Assembly: GCA_965655625.1 (NCBI GenBank) | Contig: CBFHHA010000028.1 | Span: 1 to 31,830 of the forward strand | Length of the DNA stretch: 31,830 nt | From: CAJJDF01 sp965655625 | GTDB lineage: Bacteria; Bacteroidota; Bacteroidia; Flavobacteriales_D; CAJJDF01 | Direction of reading: 5' to 3' | Shown here: piece after piece, positions 15,818-23,581 of the stretch | Position numbering within the stretch: position 1 is the first letter of the stretch | How the letters are laid out: every line of letters starts with the position of its first letter | Program-made: the position numbers and the translations under genes | Notes under the pieces: generated by a model | The model's input: the letters and a program-made list of their open reading frames with translations, nothing else | Databases searched by the model: none | What the model was told of the DNA's origin: nothing

Positions 15818-16306
15818 TTATTTTCGCAGTAATTTTACACTCAACGAAACTAAACTTATCATAAAAGTAAGGTGAAACAAAGTACCAGAAATCATCACTA
15901 CGTATTTCAATTCTTCAATTCCCAACCACAGTAAATAAATTCCCGAGAATGTAATGAGCATAGAAACGAATGGCTCAATAGCCAGAAAATTCTTGAATCG
16001 AGCAGGTAGTTTAGTGAAATACAGCAGAATGCTCAACACCAATTGCAACAATCCCATCGATAAAAGGTGATCGTGCAGAAAAGTTAAAATACTTTTTTCT
16101 GTTTTCTTGAATTTCATAACTTCTGCATCCTCATTATCTTCATTGCCTAAATAATTTTCCTGAAGAGTGGTTGTATTGACCTCAGTGGTCAGGTATAAAT
16201 AACGCAAACCAAAACCGTAACCCAACGAAATTGTAATCACAAAAAGAAACAACATTCGTTTCAGTGGCTTGGCTAATTCTTCGATAAAAAAAGAGGGTAA
16301 ATTCAT
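15818..16306 (-). CDS. Four-helix inner-membrane protein of unknown function
   Basis: 162 residues. Four hydrophobic segments at about 18-40, 74-98, 109-131 and 135-158, with an acidic loop (GNEDNEDAE, about 54-62) between the first two. His78 and His80 (FLHDHLLSMG) near the start of helix 2 and His145 (LFHLTFM) within helix 4 could bind a heme b or a quinone; this is only a suggestion. No family is recognised. Its ATG overlaps the stop of the FMN-binding gene as TAATG, so the two are translationally coupled and should act together, perhaps with this protein passing electrons across the membrane to the flavin. Confidence 0.75.
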   Translation of the reverse strand: MNLPSFFIEELAKPLKRMLFLFVITISLGYGFGLRYLYLTTEVNTTTLQENYLGNEDNEDAEVMKFKKTEKSILTFLHDHLLSMGLLQLVLSILLYFTKLPARFKNFLAIEPFVSMLITFSGIYLLWLGIEELKYVVMISGTLFHLTFMISLVSLSVKLLRK

Positions 16307-16803
16307 TATTTACTTATATTTCGTATTGTAATTAAAGATTTCTGAATTTCTTTAGTAATAGCATCGCATGACATTGTTGCACCAGAAATTCCATCAATAT
16401 CCTGTGTCAAATTATTGGCATCTTTAGGAGTTTTTCCCTCAAATTGTTTCAACCATCTTTTGCTACCAATCTCGCCACCGTGATCTTCTCGGTAAATCAA
16501 AACCTTTACGGTTTTTATAGATTTATTGGGATTAAAAACCACCATAAAATCAAACTTATCGAATCTTCCAATAGCAGAATTCACCGAAACAATTCCCAAA
16601 TTTTTCTTCGAAGATTTTTCTGTAATCCCAAACCAAGATTCGTTTTCCGACTTTTGATTTACTGCCATTTCTTCCTTTACAAAAATTTTGTTTTCAAAAG
16701 TTTTGCTCAGTACTTTTTGAATCTTTTTCTCCAAGTGAGCATCGTGAGAAAACCCAAACAGAAAAAAGGAAATTGCTAAAACACTTATATTTTTTAAAAC
16801 CAT
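16306..16803 (-). CDS. Secreted FMN-binding domain protein (flavinylation motif)
   Basis: 165 residues. Signal peptide to about residue 19-22. The FMN_bind domain is shown by Asp137-GISGA-Thr143 (DGISGAT), the site where ApbE-type flavin transferases attach FMN covalently to Thr in related proteins such as NqrC and RnfG, and by YREDHGGEIGSKRWLKQFEG (about 104-123), the flavin-pocket region. So it is probably a periplasmic one-domain flavoprotein electron carrier. ApbE is not in the window. The gene overlaps the upstream barrel gene by 10 bases and the downstream membrane protein by one base. Confidence 0.88.
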   Translation of the reverse strand: MVLKNISVLAISFFLFGFSHDAHLEKKIQKVLSKTFENKIFVKEEMAVNQKSENESWFGITEKSSKKNLGIVSVNSAIGRFDKFDFMVVFNPNKSIKTVKVLIYREDHGGEIGSKRWLKQFEGKTPKDANNLTQDIDGISGATMSCDAITKEIQKSLITIRNISK

Positions 16804-17987
16804 ACTCCTACTCCAAAATTAATTTGATTTCTGATTGAAGAACCTCTTAGTTCATTTCTGAATTGCTGAAAATCTGCCTTTAAAGCAACACCTTGATCGA
16901 GATGAAAAGTCAAACCTGTGGTTATATCTGTTCGGTTGTAGCTTTTGTTTTGCGTAAGCTCACCTGACACTTTGTGGTGAGTATTGTAATTTTCATACCT
17001 GCAGAATGCAACTAATTTTTTGTCTGTCGATTTTTTCATAAATCGCAACAAATCATAACCTGCTTCTACATAATAGCCTTGCATCGCTGAACCTACATTG
17101 GTTCCAAACATCGCGTTATACTGAGAAGAATTGGCAATATTGGCATACACATATTGTCCTCTTGCCTCAAACCCTTTGTTCTTGTACCTTATATCTGCAA
17201 CCATCATTCCCATTCCCACAACAGATGAATCTGCTCTTGCCAAAGTTCCATTTTCAGTCACTCCAATTTCATCATACAAGGTAGATTGAGTTTTTCCAAT
17301 GTAACCCGATAAACCAATTTTTAATTTACTCAAACCAAAATACTCTAACCTTAATGTAGCATTGGGATGCGAAAAAGTAGTTTGAGCTCCTTTTTGTCGT
17401 CCGCTTCTAAAACCTGAACTTCCCGAAAGTGACGCTTCATTATCAAAACTGGATAAGCCATTTACAAAATAAGCTTGGTATCTGAATCCTATTTCAGGAA
17501 TAGTACCAGAAAAACCTGCTCCAATTTCTCTCCAAGTAGTAGGAATCAAATACTTATCTATGTTTGGTCTTTCTACTCCATTAAAAGTAACTGGCTCGTG
17601 ATACTCGTTGATAATTCCCATTGGTATTAACATCAAACCAGCTCTAAAATGAACAAATTCATGCAAACGATAATCAATAAAAGCCTGCTCAATAAACACT
17701 TCCTTAATGTGCTCTATCTCCAATTCGGTTACAAAACTTAATTTATCTGTGAATTTGTAACCAGTTAAAAACACCATTCTGTGAACATCAAAACTCCCAT
17801 TTCGCTTGTTTCCATTAGATGCCAAAGTATTGTTAAAATCTATTTCTCCATATCCACCAAGAGTAATTCGAGAATCACTCAATATCAATCTGTCGGCTGA
17901 ATTCACCATTGTATCTCCCATTCCGATTTGCGTCCAAGCACCAGAAACCATAAAAGAAAGAATAATAATTGAGACTATTTTTTTCAT
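16794..17987 (-). CDS. Outer-membrane porin-like beta-barrel protein
   Basis: 397 residues. Signal peptide MKKIVSIIILSFMVSGAWTQ, then a barrel of the OprO/OprP-like (phosphate-selective porin) general type: LGGYGEIDFNNT, RMVFLTGYKFTDKLSFVTELEIEH, FIDYRLHEFVHFRAGLMLIPMG, and a last strand NQINFGVGVWF ending in Phe. I see no separate plug domain or TonB box. The substrate is not evident; linkage to a flavin-binding redox protein suggests a metal or electron-transfer role rather than phosphate. It is the first gene of a three-gene operon whose promoter carries two identical 13-nt boxes. Confidence 0.82.
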   Translation of the reverse strand: MKKIVSIIILSFMVSGAWTQIGMGDTMVNSADRLILSDSRITLGGYGEIDFNNTLASNGNKRNGSFDVHRMVFLTGYKFTDKLSFVTELEIEHIKEVFIEQAFIDYRLHEFVHFRAGLMLIPMGIINEYHEPVTFNGVERPNIDKYLIPTTWREIGAGFSGTIPEIGFRYQAYFVNGLSSFDNEASLSGSSGFRSGRQKGAQTTFSHPNATLRLEYFGLSKLKIGLSGYIGKTQSTLYDEIGVTENGTLARADSSVVGMGMMVADIRYKNKGFEARGQYVYANIANSSQYNAMFGTNVGSAMQGYYVEAGYDLLRFMKKSTDKKLVAFCRYENYNTHHKVSGELTQNKSYNRTDITTGLTFHLDQGVALKADFQQFRNELRGSSIRNQINFGVGVWF

Positions 17988-18010
17988 TTTTTTATGTTTT
18001 GTTATTTGTT

Positions 18011-18023
18011 TTTATTCTAAATA
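18011..18023 (-). promoter_or_regulatory. Operator-like box 1 of the barrel/flavoprotein operon
   Basis: TTTATTCTAAATA on the plus strand (TATTTAGAATAAA on minus) lies 24 bases before the barrel ATG, just downstream of the -7 box, near the expected transcription start. It is identical over 13 bases to box 2, exactly 40 bases away. A repressor site is likely. The ATTTAGA core reminds me of sites before iron-responsive genes in Bacteroidota, but that is not proven. Confidence 0.5.
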
Positions 18024-18028
18024 GAGTC

Positions 18029-18036
18029 CAAATGTA
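18029..18036 (-). promoter_or_regulatory. Putative -7 promoter box of the barrel/flavoprotein operon
   Basis: Minus strand TACATTTG, a full match to TAnnTTTG, 41 bases before the barrel ATG and lying between the two 13-nt boxes. Confidence 0.5.
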
Positions 18037-18050
18037 GTACATTGTTTTTA

Positions 18051-18063
18051 TTTATTCTAAATA
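18051..18063 (-). promoter_or_regulatory. Operator-like box 2 of the barrel/flavoprotein operon
   Basis: Second exact copy of TTTATTCTAAATA, 40 bases (about four DNA turns) upstream of box 1 and overlapping the -33 region of the minus-strand promoter. It could also act on the divergent DUF58 gene, whose start is about 90 bases away. Confidence 0.5.
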
Positions 18064-18128
18064 AGAACAATGATTTTTATCACTTATTTTTTAATGCGTT
18101 TCAGAACAAAGTAGTCAAGCTAAAAGTT

Positions 18129-18136
18129 GTACATTT
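18129..18136 (+). promoter_or_regulatory. Possible -7 box of the DUF58 gene
   Basis: TACATTTA differs from TAnnTTTG only in the last base. If it is real, transcription starts near 18143 and the TTG at 18127 cannot be the start codon, which favours TTG 18157. Confidence 0.3.
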
Positions 18137-18156
18137 ATAACTATAAAAAAAGACCA

Positions 18157-19077
18157 TTGAAACTCACAAAAGACTCTATAGCGCAATTTGGCAACCTTGA
18201 AATCTTGGCAAAACAAGTTGTAGAAGGATTTATAACCGGATTGCACAAATCCCCATTTCATGGGTTTTCGGTGGAGTTTGCGGAGCATCGTCTCTACAAC
18301 AAAGGTGAATCTACCAAACACATAGATTGGAAACTTTATGCCCGCACAGATAAATTATTTGTGAAACGATACGAAGAAGAAACTAACCTGAGGTGTCAGT
18401 TTATGGTAGATGTTTCCTCTTCCATGCATTTTCCTAAAGACGATTCCAAACTCAATAAATTGGAATTTTCAACAATGGCTGTTGCTAGCTTAATCGAATT
18501 ATTAAAAAAACAACGAGATGCTGTTGGTCTTTCACTGTTTTCGGATGAATTTAAACTCGAAACACCAGCCAAAACAAACCAAGCTCACAAGAGATATGTG
18601 TATTCGGAACTTGAAAAAATCCTAGATAAAGAAAACCAAATTGAGGGACAACCTACTCAAATTGTAGAAGCTATTCATCATTTTGCCGAAAAAATCCACA
18701 AACGTTCATTGGTTTTTATATTCAGTGATATGTTGGATGGTGAACTCATGAACAATGACGAAGCATTTTCTGCCCTCCAACATTTAAGACACAAAAAACA
18801 TGAAGTGGTGTTGTTTCACGTCCTTGACAAATCAAAAGAACAAGAGTTCAATTACGAAAATAAACCTACCGTATTTGTTGATATGGAAACAGGCGAAGAA
18901 GTAAAACTTAACCCTTCTCAGATCAGGGAGGAGTATCAATCCAAGCTATCTGATTACCAAACCAACCTGAAACTAAAATGTGGTCAATACCACATCGATT
19001 ATGTTCCTACCAACATAGAGGAAGGTGTCTACACAGTTCTACTTCAATACCTCATAAAAAGAAGTAAACTGACATAA
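18157..19077 (+). CDS. DUF58 domain protein with vWA-like fold, TTG start
   Basis: 306 residues from TTG 18157 (316 if TTG 18127 is used). The conserved block from GFITGLHKSPFHGFSVEF to HIDWKLYARTDKLFVKRYEEET is the DUF58 core of the Bacteroidota subgroup that begins with LAKQVVEGFITG. It is followed by a vWA-like half with MVDVSSSMHF, a DxSxS MIDAS-type metal site, and IFSDMLDGE. DUF58 proteins usually sit beside MoxR ATPases and vWA (Bat) proteins and are thought to act in chaperone-like assembly. No MoxR gene is in this window, so this copy is separated from its usual partner. No ATG is available near the N-terminus; 18157 is chosen because homology starts there and a promoter-like box lies just upstream. 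Confidence 0.85.
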   Translation: MKLTKDSIAQFGNLEILAKQVVEGFITGLHKSPFHGFSVEFAEHRLYNKGESTKHIDWKLYARTDKLFVKRYEEETNLRCQFMVDVSSSMHFPKDDSKLNKLEFSTMAVASLIELLKKQRDAVGLSLFSDEFKLETPAKTNQAHKRYVYSELEKILDKENQIEGQPTQIVEAIHHFAEKIHKRSLVFIFSDMLDGELMNNDEAFSALQHLRHKKHEVVLFHVLDKSKEQEFNYENKPTVFVDMETGEEVKLNPSQIREEYQSKLSDYQTNLKLKCGQYHIDYVPTNIEEGVYTVLLQYLIKRSKLT

Positions 19078-19086
19078 GTCATAAAC

Positions 19087-19125
19087 GAAATTAAAGCTCG
19101 AAATCCGAGCGATTGATTTAATTTC
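19087..19125 (+). promoter_or_regulatory. Two-part palindrome between the DUF58 gene and trhO
   Basis: GAAATTAAA (19087-19095) pairs with TTTAATTTC (19117-19125). Inside, GCTCG (19096-19100) pairs with CGAGC (19106-19110) around loop AAATC, leaving a 6-base bulge GATTGA on the right arm. It begins nine bases after the DUF58 stop and ends one base before the trhO -7 box. It could be a terminator with a poor T tract or an operator of trhO. Confidence 0.55.
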
Positions 19126-19126
19126 A

Positions 19127-19134
19127 TAACTTTG
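19127..19134 (+). promoter_or_regulatory. Putative -7 promoter box of trhO
   Basis: TAACTTTG fully matches TAnnTTTG, 39 bases before the trhO ATG at 19174. This also argues against the upstream in-frame TTG at 19132 as a start codon, because it lies inside the box. Confidence 0.5.
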
Positions 19135-19173
19135 TACCACAATTTTCTTTTAACCCTTAAAAACTCGTATAGC

Positions 19174-20205
19174 ATGCAACTGTACAATACATTAAGTTCA
19201 AAAGAAAGAGAAGCTCTTATTGAACAAGCCGGAAAAGACCGACTTACTATCTCTTTCTACAAGTATCACAAAATCAAAAACCCTGAAATTTTCAGAAATT
19301 ATTTGTTTCTCCTTTGGGACAAACAAGAAGTATTGGGAAGAATATATGTGGCACACGAAGGAATAAATGCTCAACTCTCTGTACCTGCCGAAAATTTCAA
19401 TGAGTTCAAAACCAAACTGGACGAAATTTCTTTTCTCGAAAACGTAAGGCTAAACATTGCGATAGAGCATTACAACAAGTCTTTTTTGAAACTGAAAGTA
19501 AAAGTAAGGGACAAAATTGTAGCAGACGGACTGAATGATGACACCTTTGATGTAACGGATATTGGGGTTCATGTAAAAGCAGATAAATTCAATGAGCTCA
19601 TAGAAGACCCAAACACCGTTTTGGTTGATATGAGAAATCATTACGAAAGTGAAATCGGTCATTTTAAAAATGCCGTAACTCCAGATGTAGATACATTTAG
19701 AGATTCACTCGATCTCATAGAAGACCAATTAAAAGACCACAAAGAAGACAAAAACCTAGTCATGTATTGCACCGGTGGAATTCGTTGCGAAAAAGCTTCG
19801 GCATATTACAAGCACAAAGGTTTTAAAAAGGTGTTTCAGATGGAAGGTGGAATCATCAACTATTTCAGACAAGTGAACGAGGAAGGACTTGAGAATAAGT
19901 TTCTTGGGAAAAATTTCGTGTTTGATGAACGAAGAGCTGAACGAATTTCTGACGATGTCATTTCTCACTGTCACCAATGTGGTGAGCCATGTGATGTACA
20001 CGTAAATTGCTTGAATCAAGGTTGTCACTTGCTATTTATCCAATGTAGCTCTTGCTCAGAAAAAATGAACACGTGTTGTTCGGATGAATGCAAAGAGGTT
20101 GTTGCCTTGCCCGAAGAAGAACAAAAAGCTCTGAGAAAAGGCAAAGCTGCAGGAAACAAAATATTTAAAAAAGGAAGATCCGAGGTTTTGAAGTTTAAAA
20201 GCTAA
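19174..20205 (+). CDS. trhO: tRNA uridine-34 hydroxylase (rhodanese family)
   Basis: 343 residues; YceA/TrhO family. TrhO hydroxylates U34 of certain tRNAs to 5-hydroxyuridine using oxygen, the first step towards mo5U/cmo5U. An N-terminal ferredoxin-like domain (GRIYVAHEGINAQLS, about 55-69) is followed by a rhodanese domain with the catalytic Cys199 in YCTGGIRCEKASAYY. A Cys/His-rich C-terminus (HCHQCGEPCD, NCLNQGCHLLFIQC, CCSDEC) probably binds zinc. The frame is open to TTG 19132, but ATG 19174 (MQLYNTL) fits the family start and lies after the promoter box. The length suits the Bacteroidota form. Confidence 0.94.
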   Translation: MQLYNTLSSKEREALIEQAGKDRLTISFYKYHKIKNPEIFRNYLFLLWDKQEVLGRIYVAHEGINAQLSVPAENFNEFKTKLDEISFLENVRLNIAIEHYNKSFLKLKVKVRDKIVADGLNDDTFDVTDIGVHVKADKFNELIEDPNTVLVDMRNHYESEIGHFKNAVTPDVDTFRDSLDLIEDQLKDHKEDKNLVMYCTGGIRCEKASAYYKHKGFKKVFQMEGGIINYFRQVNEEGLENKFLGKNFVFDERRAERISDDVISHCHQCGEPCDVHVNCLNQGCHLLFIQCSSCSEKMNTCCSDECKEVVALPEEEQKALRKGKAAGNKIFKKGRSEVLKFKS

Positions 20206-20233
20206 TTGAAACCTTTCGCCAAACAAAAGTTAC

Positions 20234-20268
20234 AAAGCCAATGAGATTTTTCTTGTTGGCTTTTTTTG
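20234..20268 (+). terminator. Rho-independent terminator of trhO
   Basis: AAAGCCAA (20234-20241), a 14-base loop, TTGGCTTT (20256-20263), continuing in a T run to 20267. It starts 29 bases after the trhO stop. The rest of the gap to the next terminator (20269-20365) shows nothing I can name. Confidence 0.8.
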
Positions 20269-20365
20269 TTTAATGTGATCTCTCAGCTGGGATGGATTTG
20301 CAATCGTTTGCTATTCATTGAACTTATGAGTAAGCTCAGTAAAAGTGCTTCATTATTCAATATGC

Positions 20366-20397
20366 AAAAAAAAGGGCTTTCGAATCGAAAGCCCTTT
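20366..20397 (-). terminator. Rho-independent terminator of the act-cox operon
   Basis: AAAGGGCTTTCG (20371-20382), loop AAT, CGAAAGCCCTTT (20386-20397): 12 perfect pairs. Read on the minus strand it is followed by a T run (20366-20370). It begins 13 bases after the coxA stop. Confidence 0.92.
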
Positions 20398-20409
20398 AGG
20401 TAATTTGTC

Positions 20410-22185
20410 TTAGTGTGAATGTTCTCCTTCTTTCAGAGGAACGTTTTGTGGTACAAAATCCTCCTCGTGGTCTGGATTGCTATAATCGTAAGGCCATCTG
20501 TGAACTACAGGAAGTGCTCCTGGCCAGTTTCCATGTATTGGTTCTACTGGTGTAGTCCACTCCAATGTATTCGATTTCCATGGGTTCTGAGTTGTTACTC
20601 TACCGTGGTACATACTGTGGAAAAAGTTGTAGAAGAAAATCAACTGAGCAATTCCTCCTATGATAGCAAAAATAGTAATCACCTCATTCAAATCTTGAAT
20701 GTGATCTAAGAAAGCAAATTCTGTATTAGAATAATACCTTCTTGGTGCTCCTGCTAATCCAACAAAGTGCATTGGAAAGAATACTCCATATCCTGAAACT
20801 AGTGTCATCCAAAAGTGGGCATAACCTAGTTTCTTGTTCATCAATCTTCCGTACATTTTTGGGAACCAGTGGTACACCCCAGCAAACATTCCAAAGATAG
20901 CCGAAAGTCCCATTACAATATGGAAGTGAGCTACAACGAAATACGTATCGTGTACTGGAATATCTAGTGTTGCATCAGCAAGAATAATACCTGTTAAACC
21001 TCCAGTAATGAAAGTCGATACCAATCCTATTGAGAATAACATTCCTGGTGTGTAGTGAATATTACCTTTCCACAATGTAGTAATGTAGTTAAATGCTTTC
21101 ACCGCAGAAGGAATTGCAATCAACAAAGTTGTGAATACAAAGATTCCTCCAATGAATGGATTCATTCCTGTGATAAACATGTGGTGACCCCAAACGATAA
21201 ACGATAAGAAACCGATTGCAAGGATGGAACCAATCATCGCTCTGTAACCAAAGATTGGCTTACGTGCGTTGGTTGATACAATTTCAGAGGTAATTCCTAG
21301 TGCAGGAAGTAATACAATGTATACTTCAGGGTGACCTAAGAACCAAAATAAGTGTTGGTACAAAATTGGAGAACCTCCAGAAGCATCTAATGCTTCTCCT
21401 CCGATAAAGATATCTGACAGGTAGAAACTTGTTCCAAAAGATTTGTCCATTAACAATAACAATACTGCTGAAACCAATACTGGGAAAGAAAGTACACCAA
21501 GAATTGCAGTTACAAAGAACGCCCAAATTGTAAGTGGCAGTCTTGTCATTTTCATTCCAATTGTTCTTAAATTCAAAATAGTTACGATGTAGTTCAAAGC
21601 ACCTAACAAAGAAGAAGCGATAAACAATGTCATTGATAATAACCACAATGTCATTCCTGTTCCTGATCCTGGAATTGCTTTTTCAAGAATACTCAATGGA
21701 GGGTAAACAGTCCATCCTGCCGAGGCTGGTCCAGATTCTACCATCAAAGAATACAACATGATTGCACTAGATAAAAAGAACAACCAGAATGAAAGCATGT
21801 TCAATAAACCTGACGCCATATCTCTTGCTCCAATTTGAAGCGGAATCAATAAGTTACTGAATGTTCCACTCAATCCTCCTGTCAATACAAAGAATACCAT
21901 AATGGTTCCGTGAATTGTAACGATTGCCAAATATCTGTCTGGTTTTAACAATCCGTCCTCGCTTAAATAACTGTCTCCTAAAAAGAATTTCATTGCCTCA
22001 AATTGTTCATTTGGCCAAGCAATCTGCATTCTAAATAGTACCGATAAGATTACAGCTACAACTCCCATTACCATCGCAGTAATTAAGAATTGCTTGGAAA
22101 TCATTTTATGATCTTGACTAAAAAGATATTTAGTAATAAAACTTTCGTGGTGGTGGTGACCTTCTTCGTGTGTGTGTGCTCCCAT
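20410..22185 (-). CDS. coxA: Cytochrome c oxidase subunit I
   Basis: 591 residues, the catalytic heme-copper subunit in the inner membrane. The CuB-site sequence GHPEVYIVLLPALG contains the His-Tyr pair of A-type oxidases. WGHHMF gives the other two CuB histidines, and HDTYFVVAHFHIVMG gives the two heme ligands. The K-channel lysine appears in IPSAVKAFNY. So it is an aa3/caa3-type, not cbb3. The first 13 residues hold six His (positions 4, 6, 10-13) and the C-terminus ends EGEHSH. It is the last gene of the operon, 38 bases after coxB. Subunit III is not next to it; Bacteroidota usually encode it elsewhere. Confidence 0.97.
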   Translation of the reverse strand: MGAHTHEEGHHHHESFITKYLFSQDHKMISKQFLITAMVMGVVAVILSVLFRMQIAWPNEQFEAMKFFLGDSYLSEDGLLKPDRYLAIVTIHGTIMVFFVLTGGLSGTFSNLLIPLQIGARDMASGLLNMLSFWLFFLSSAIMLYSLMVESGPASAGWTVYPPLSILEKAIPGSGTGMTLWLLSMTLFIASSLLGALNYIVTILNLRTIGMKMTRLPLTIWAFFVTAILGVLSFPVLVSAVLLLLMDKSFGTSFYLSDIFIGGEALDASGGSPILYQHLFWFLGHPEVYIVLLPALGITSEIVSTNARKPIFGYRAMIGSILAIGFLSFIVWGHHMFITGMNPFIGGIFVFTTLLIAIPSAVKAFNYITTLWKGNIHYTPGMLFSIGLVSTFITGGLTGIILADATLDIPVHDTYFVVAHFHIVMGLSAIFGMFAGVYHWFPKMYGRLMNKKLGYAHFWMTLVSGYGVFFPMHFVGLAGAPRRYYSNTEFAFLDHIQDLNEVITIFAIIGGIAQLIFFYNFFHSMYHGRVTTQNPWKSNTLEWTTPVEPIHGNWPGALPVVHRWPYDYSNPDHEEDFVPQNVPLKEGEHSH

Positions 22186-22223
22186 TTCTTTTTTATAAAT
22201 CTATTAAAGTATAAATCTTCTAA

Positions 22224-23528
22224 TTATTGAACTATTGCAACTGCAGTTGAGTCAACTACTGTTTCCACAATTACTTCTTCTGTTGTATTATCTTCTGATT
22301 TTGGCTCTTCTAATCCAACCAATACTGGAAAGGATTTTGATTTCTTCTGCTCTGCATACCAAACATCAAATTCTTCTTGTGTATCCACTACAATAATGTT
22401 CATTTGCATGTTGTAATGAGAAGAACCACATATTTTGTTACACAACAAAACATAATTGAATTCAACCTCTTCTTTACCGTCCAATACTCTTTGTTCGTTT
22501 GTTTTCTCGTACTGCTCAATAACCTCTGGCATTTTTCTCATTTCTGCCGTACTGATTGTAGGTTTAAAAGAAAATCTGGTTTCCATTCCTGGAACACAGT
22601 TCATTTGTGCTCTAAAGTGAGGGAACAAAGCCGAGTGAATTACATCTCTTGACCTGAACTTAAATTCGTAATCTTGTCCTTTTACCAAGTACAATTCTTT
22701 CACAATTACATCGTCATTTGCTGCCTTGTCCGTTTCTGGAGTTTGTGCTCTTCTCAATGGCGCAAGTCTAATTAATTGTCTTTCCAATCTTTCTACTTTT
22801 TCTGTCATTTCAGCCAACTTATCGTCTGGCGTCAAATCTCCATTTTCTTCGATTTCTTTCTTGATTTTTTCAATCTCTTCTTTCCACAATTCCTCTTTTG
22901 TATCAATCAATCCAGAAGTTACTACACCCAAGGGGTTGTTTGTTTCGATAACTTTAAAATCTGAATTCCCAAGTGTATTGTCCTCTCCAGCATATCTTGC
23001 ATTCCAACCAAACTGCTGTGCATAAATCTCTATGACAGTAGAGTTTTCTTTTGGTGTTGTAATCTTATTCCAAACCAATAATCCTCCAATGATAATCCCT
23101 GCAAGTGTTACTGCTGGGATAATTGTCCAAACCAACTCTAGCTTAGTGGAGTGAGCAAAGAACACAGCTTTTCTTCCCTTTTTCTTTTGATACTTGATGG
23201 CAAACACAAACAACAACGTTTGAGTCAAATAAAACACTATCAAAAGGATTATCCAGTTAGCATCATACAAAAAGTCGATGTCATTTCCATGCTCAGATGC
23301 TGAAACACCCAAACCTGGTCTTGGTCCATAATGAAAGAACATCCAAGTGGAAGAGATCATCAAAGTGATATAAAACACCAACAACATTCCTGCATTGAAT
23401 TTTGTTTCACCAGGCGTCACATCTGCTTCATCCTTATTTCTCAATTTTGATGAGAGTTCGTATACTTTCATCAATTGAGCTAATGCAACGATGACTAATA
23501 CTATTACTAAAACTATTAAAAATTTCAT
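22224..23528 (-). CDS. coxB: Cytochrome c oxidase subunit II with long CuA-domain insert
   Basis: 434 residues. Hydrophobic segments at about 1-20, 46-66, 91-112 and 133-153; the extra N-terminal helices are usual in Bacteroidota CoxB. The CuA ligands are visible: His299 (IHSALFPHF), then Cys363, Cys367, His371 and Met374 in CNKICGSSHYNM. There is no fused cytochrome c. Residues about 202-270, rich in Lys and Glu (KEELWKEEIEKIKKEIEENG and on), interrupt the CuA domain between two strands and should form a helical hairpin or coiled coil. This makes the protein longer than related subunits I know. The acidic C-terminal tail is also long. Located between actF and coxA. Confidence 0.95.
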   Translation of the reverse strand: MKFLIVLVIVLVIVALAQLMKVYELSSKLRNKDEADVTPGETKFNAGMLLVFYITLMISSTWMFFHYGPRPGLGVSASEHGNDIDFLYDANWIILLIVFYLTQTLLFVFAIKYQKKKGRKAVFFAHSTKLELVWTIIPAVTLAGIIIGGLLVWNKITTPKENSTVIEIYAQQFGWNARYAGEDNTLGNSDFKVIETNNPLGVVTSGLIDTKEELWKEEIEKIKKEIEENGDLTPDDKLAEMTEKVERLERQLIRLAPLRRAQTPETDKAANDDVIVKELYLVKGQDYEFKFRSRDVIHSALFPHFRAQMNCVPGMETRFSFKPTISTAEMRKMPEVIEQYEKTNEQRVLDGKEEVEFNYVLLCNKICGSSHYNMQMNIIVVDTQEEFDVWYAEQKKSKSFPVLVGLEEPKSEDNTTEEVIVETVVDSTAVAIVQ

Positions 23529-23581
23529 TTGCTATTTTTATTTAATCTTCTTTAATCTATCTCTGTTGTAAAATTATTCTT

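Noticed and set aside
20419..20709. 96-codon plus-strand ORF antisense to coxA
   Set aside because: Shadow of the conserved coxA 3' end; composition is Cys/Trp-rich as expected from antisense of a membrane protein.
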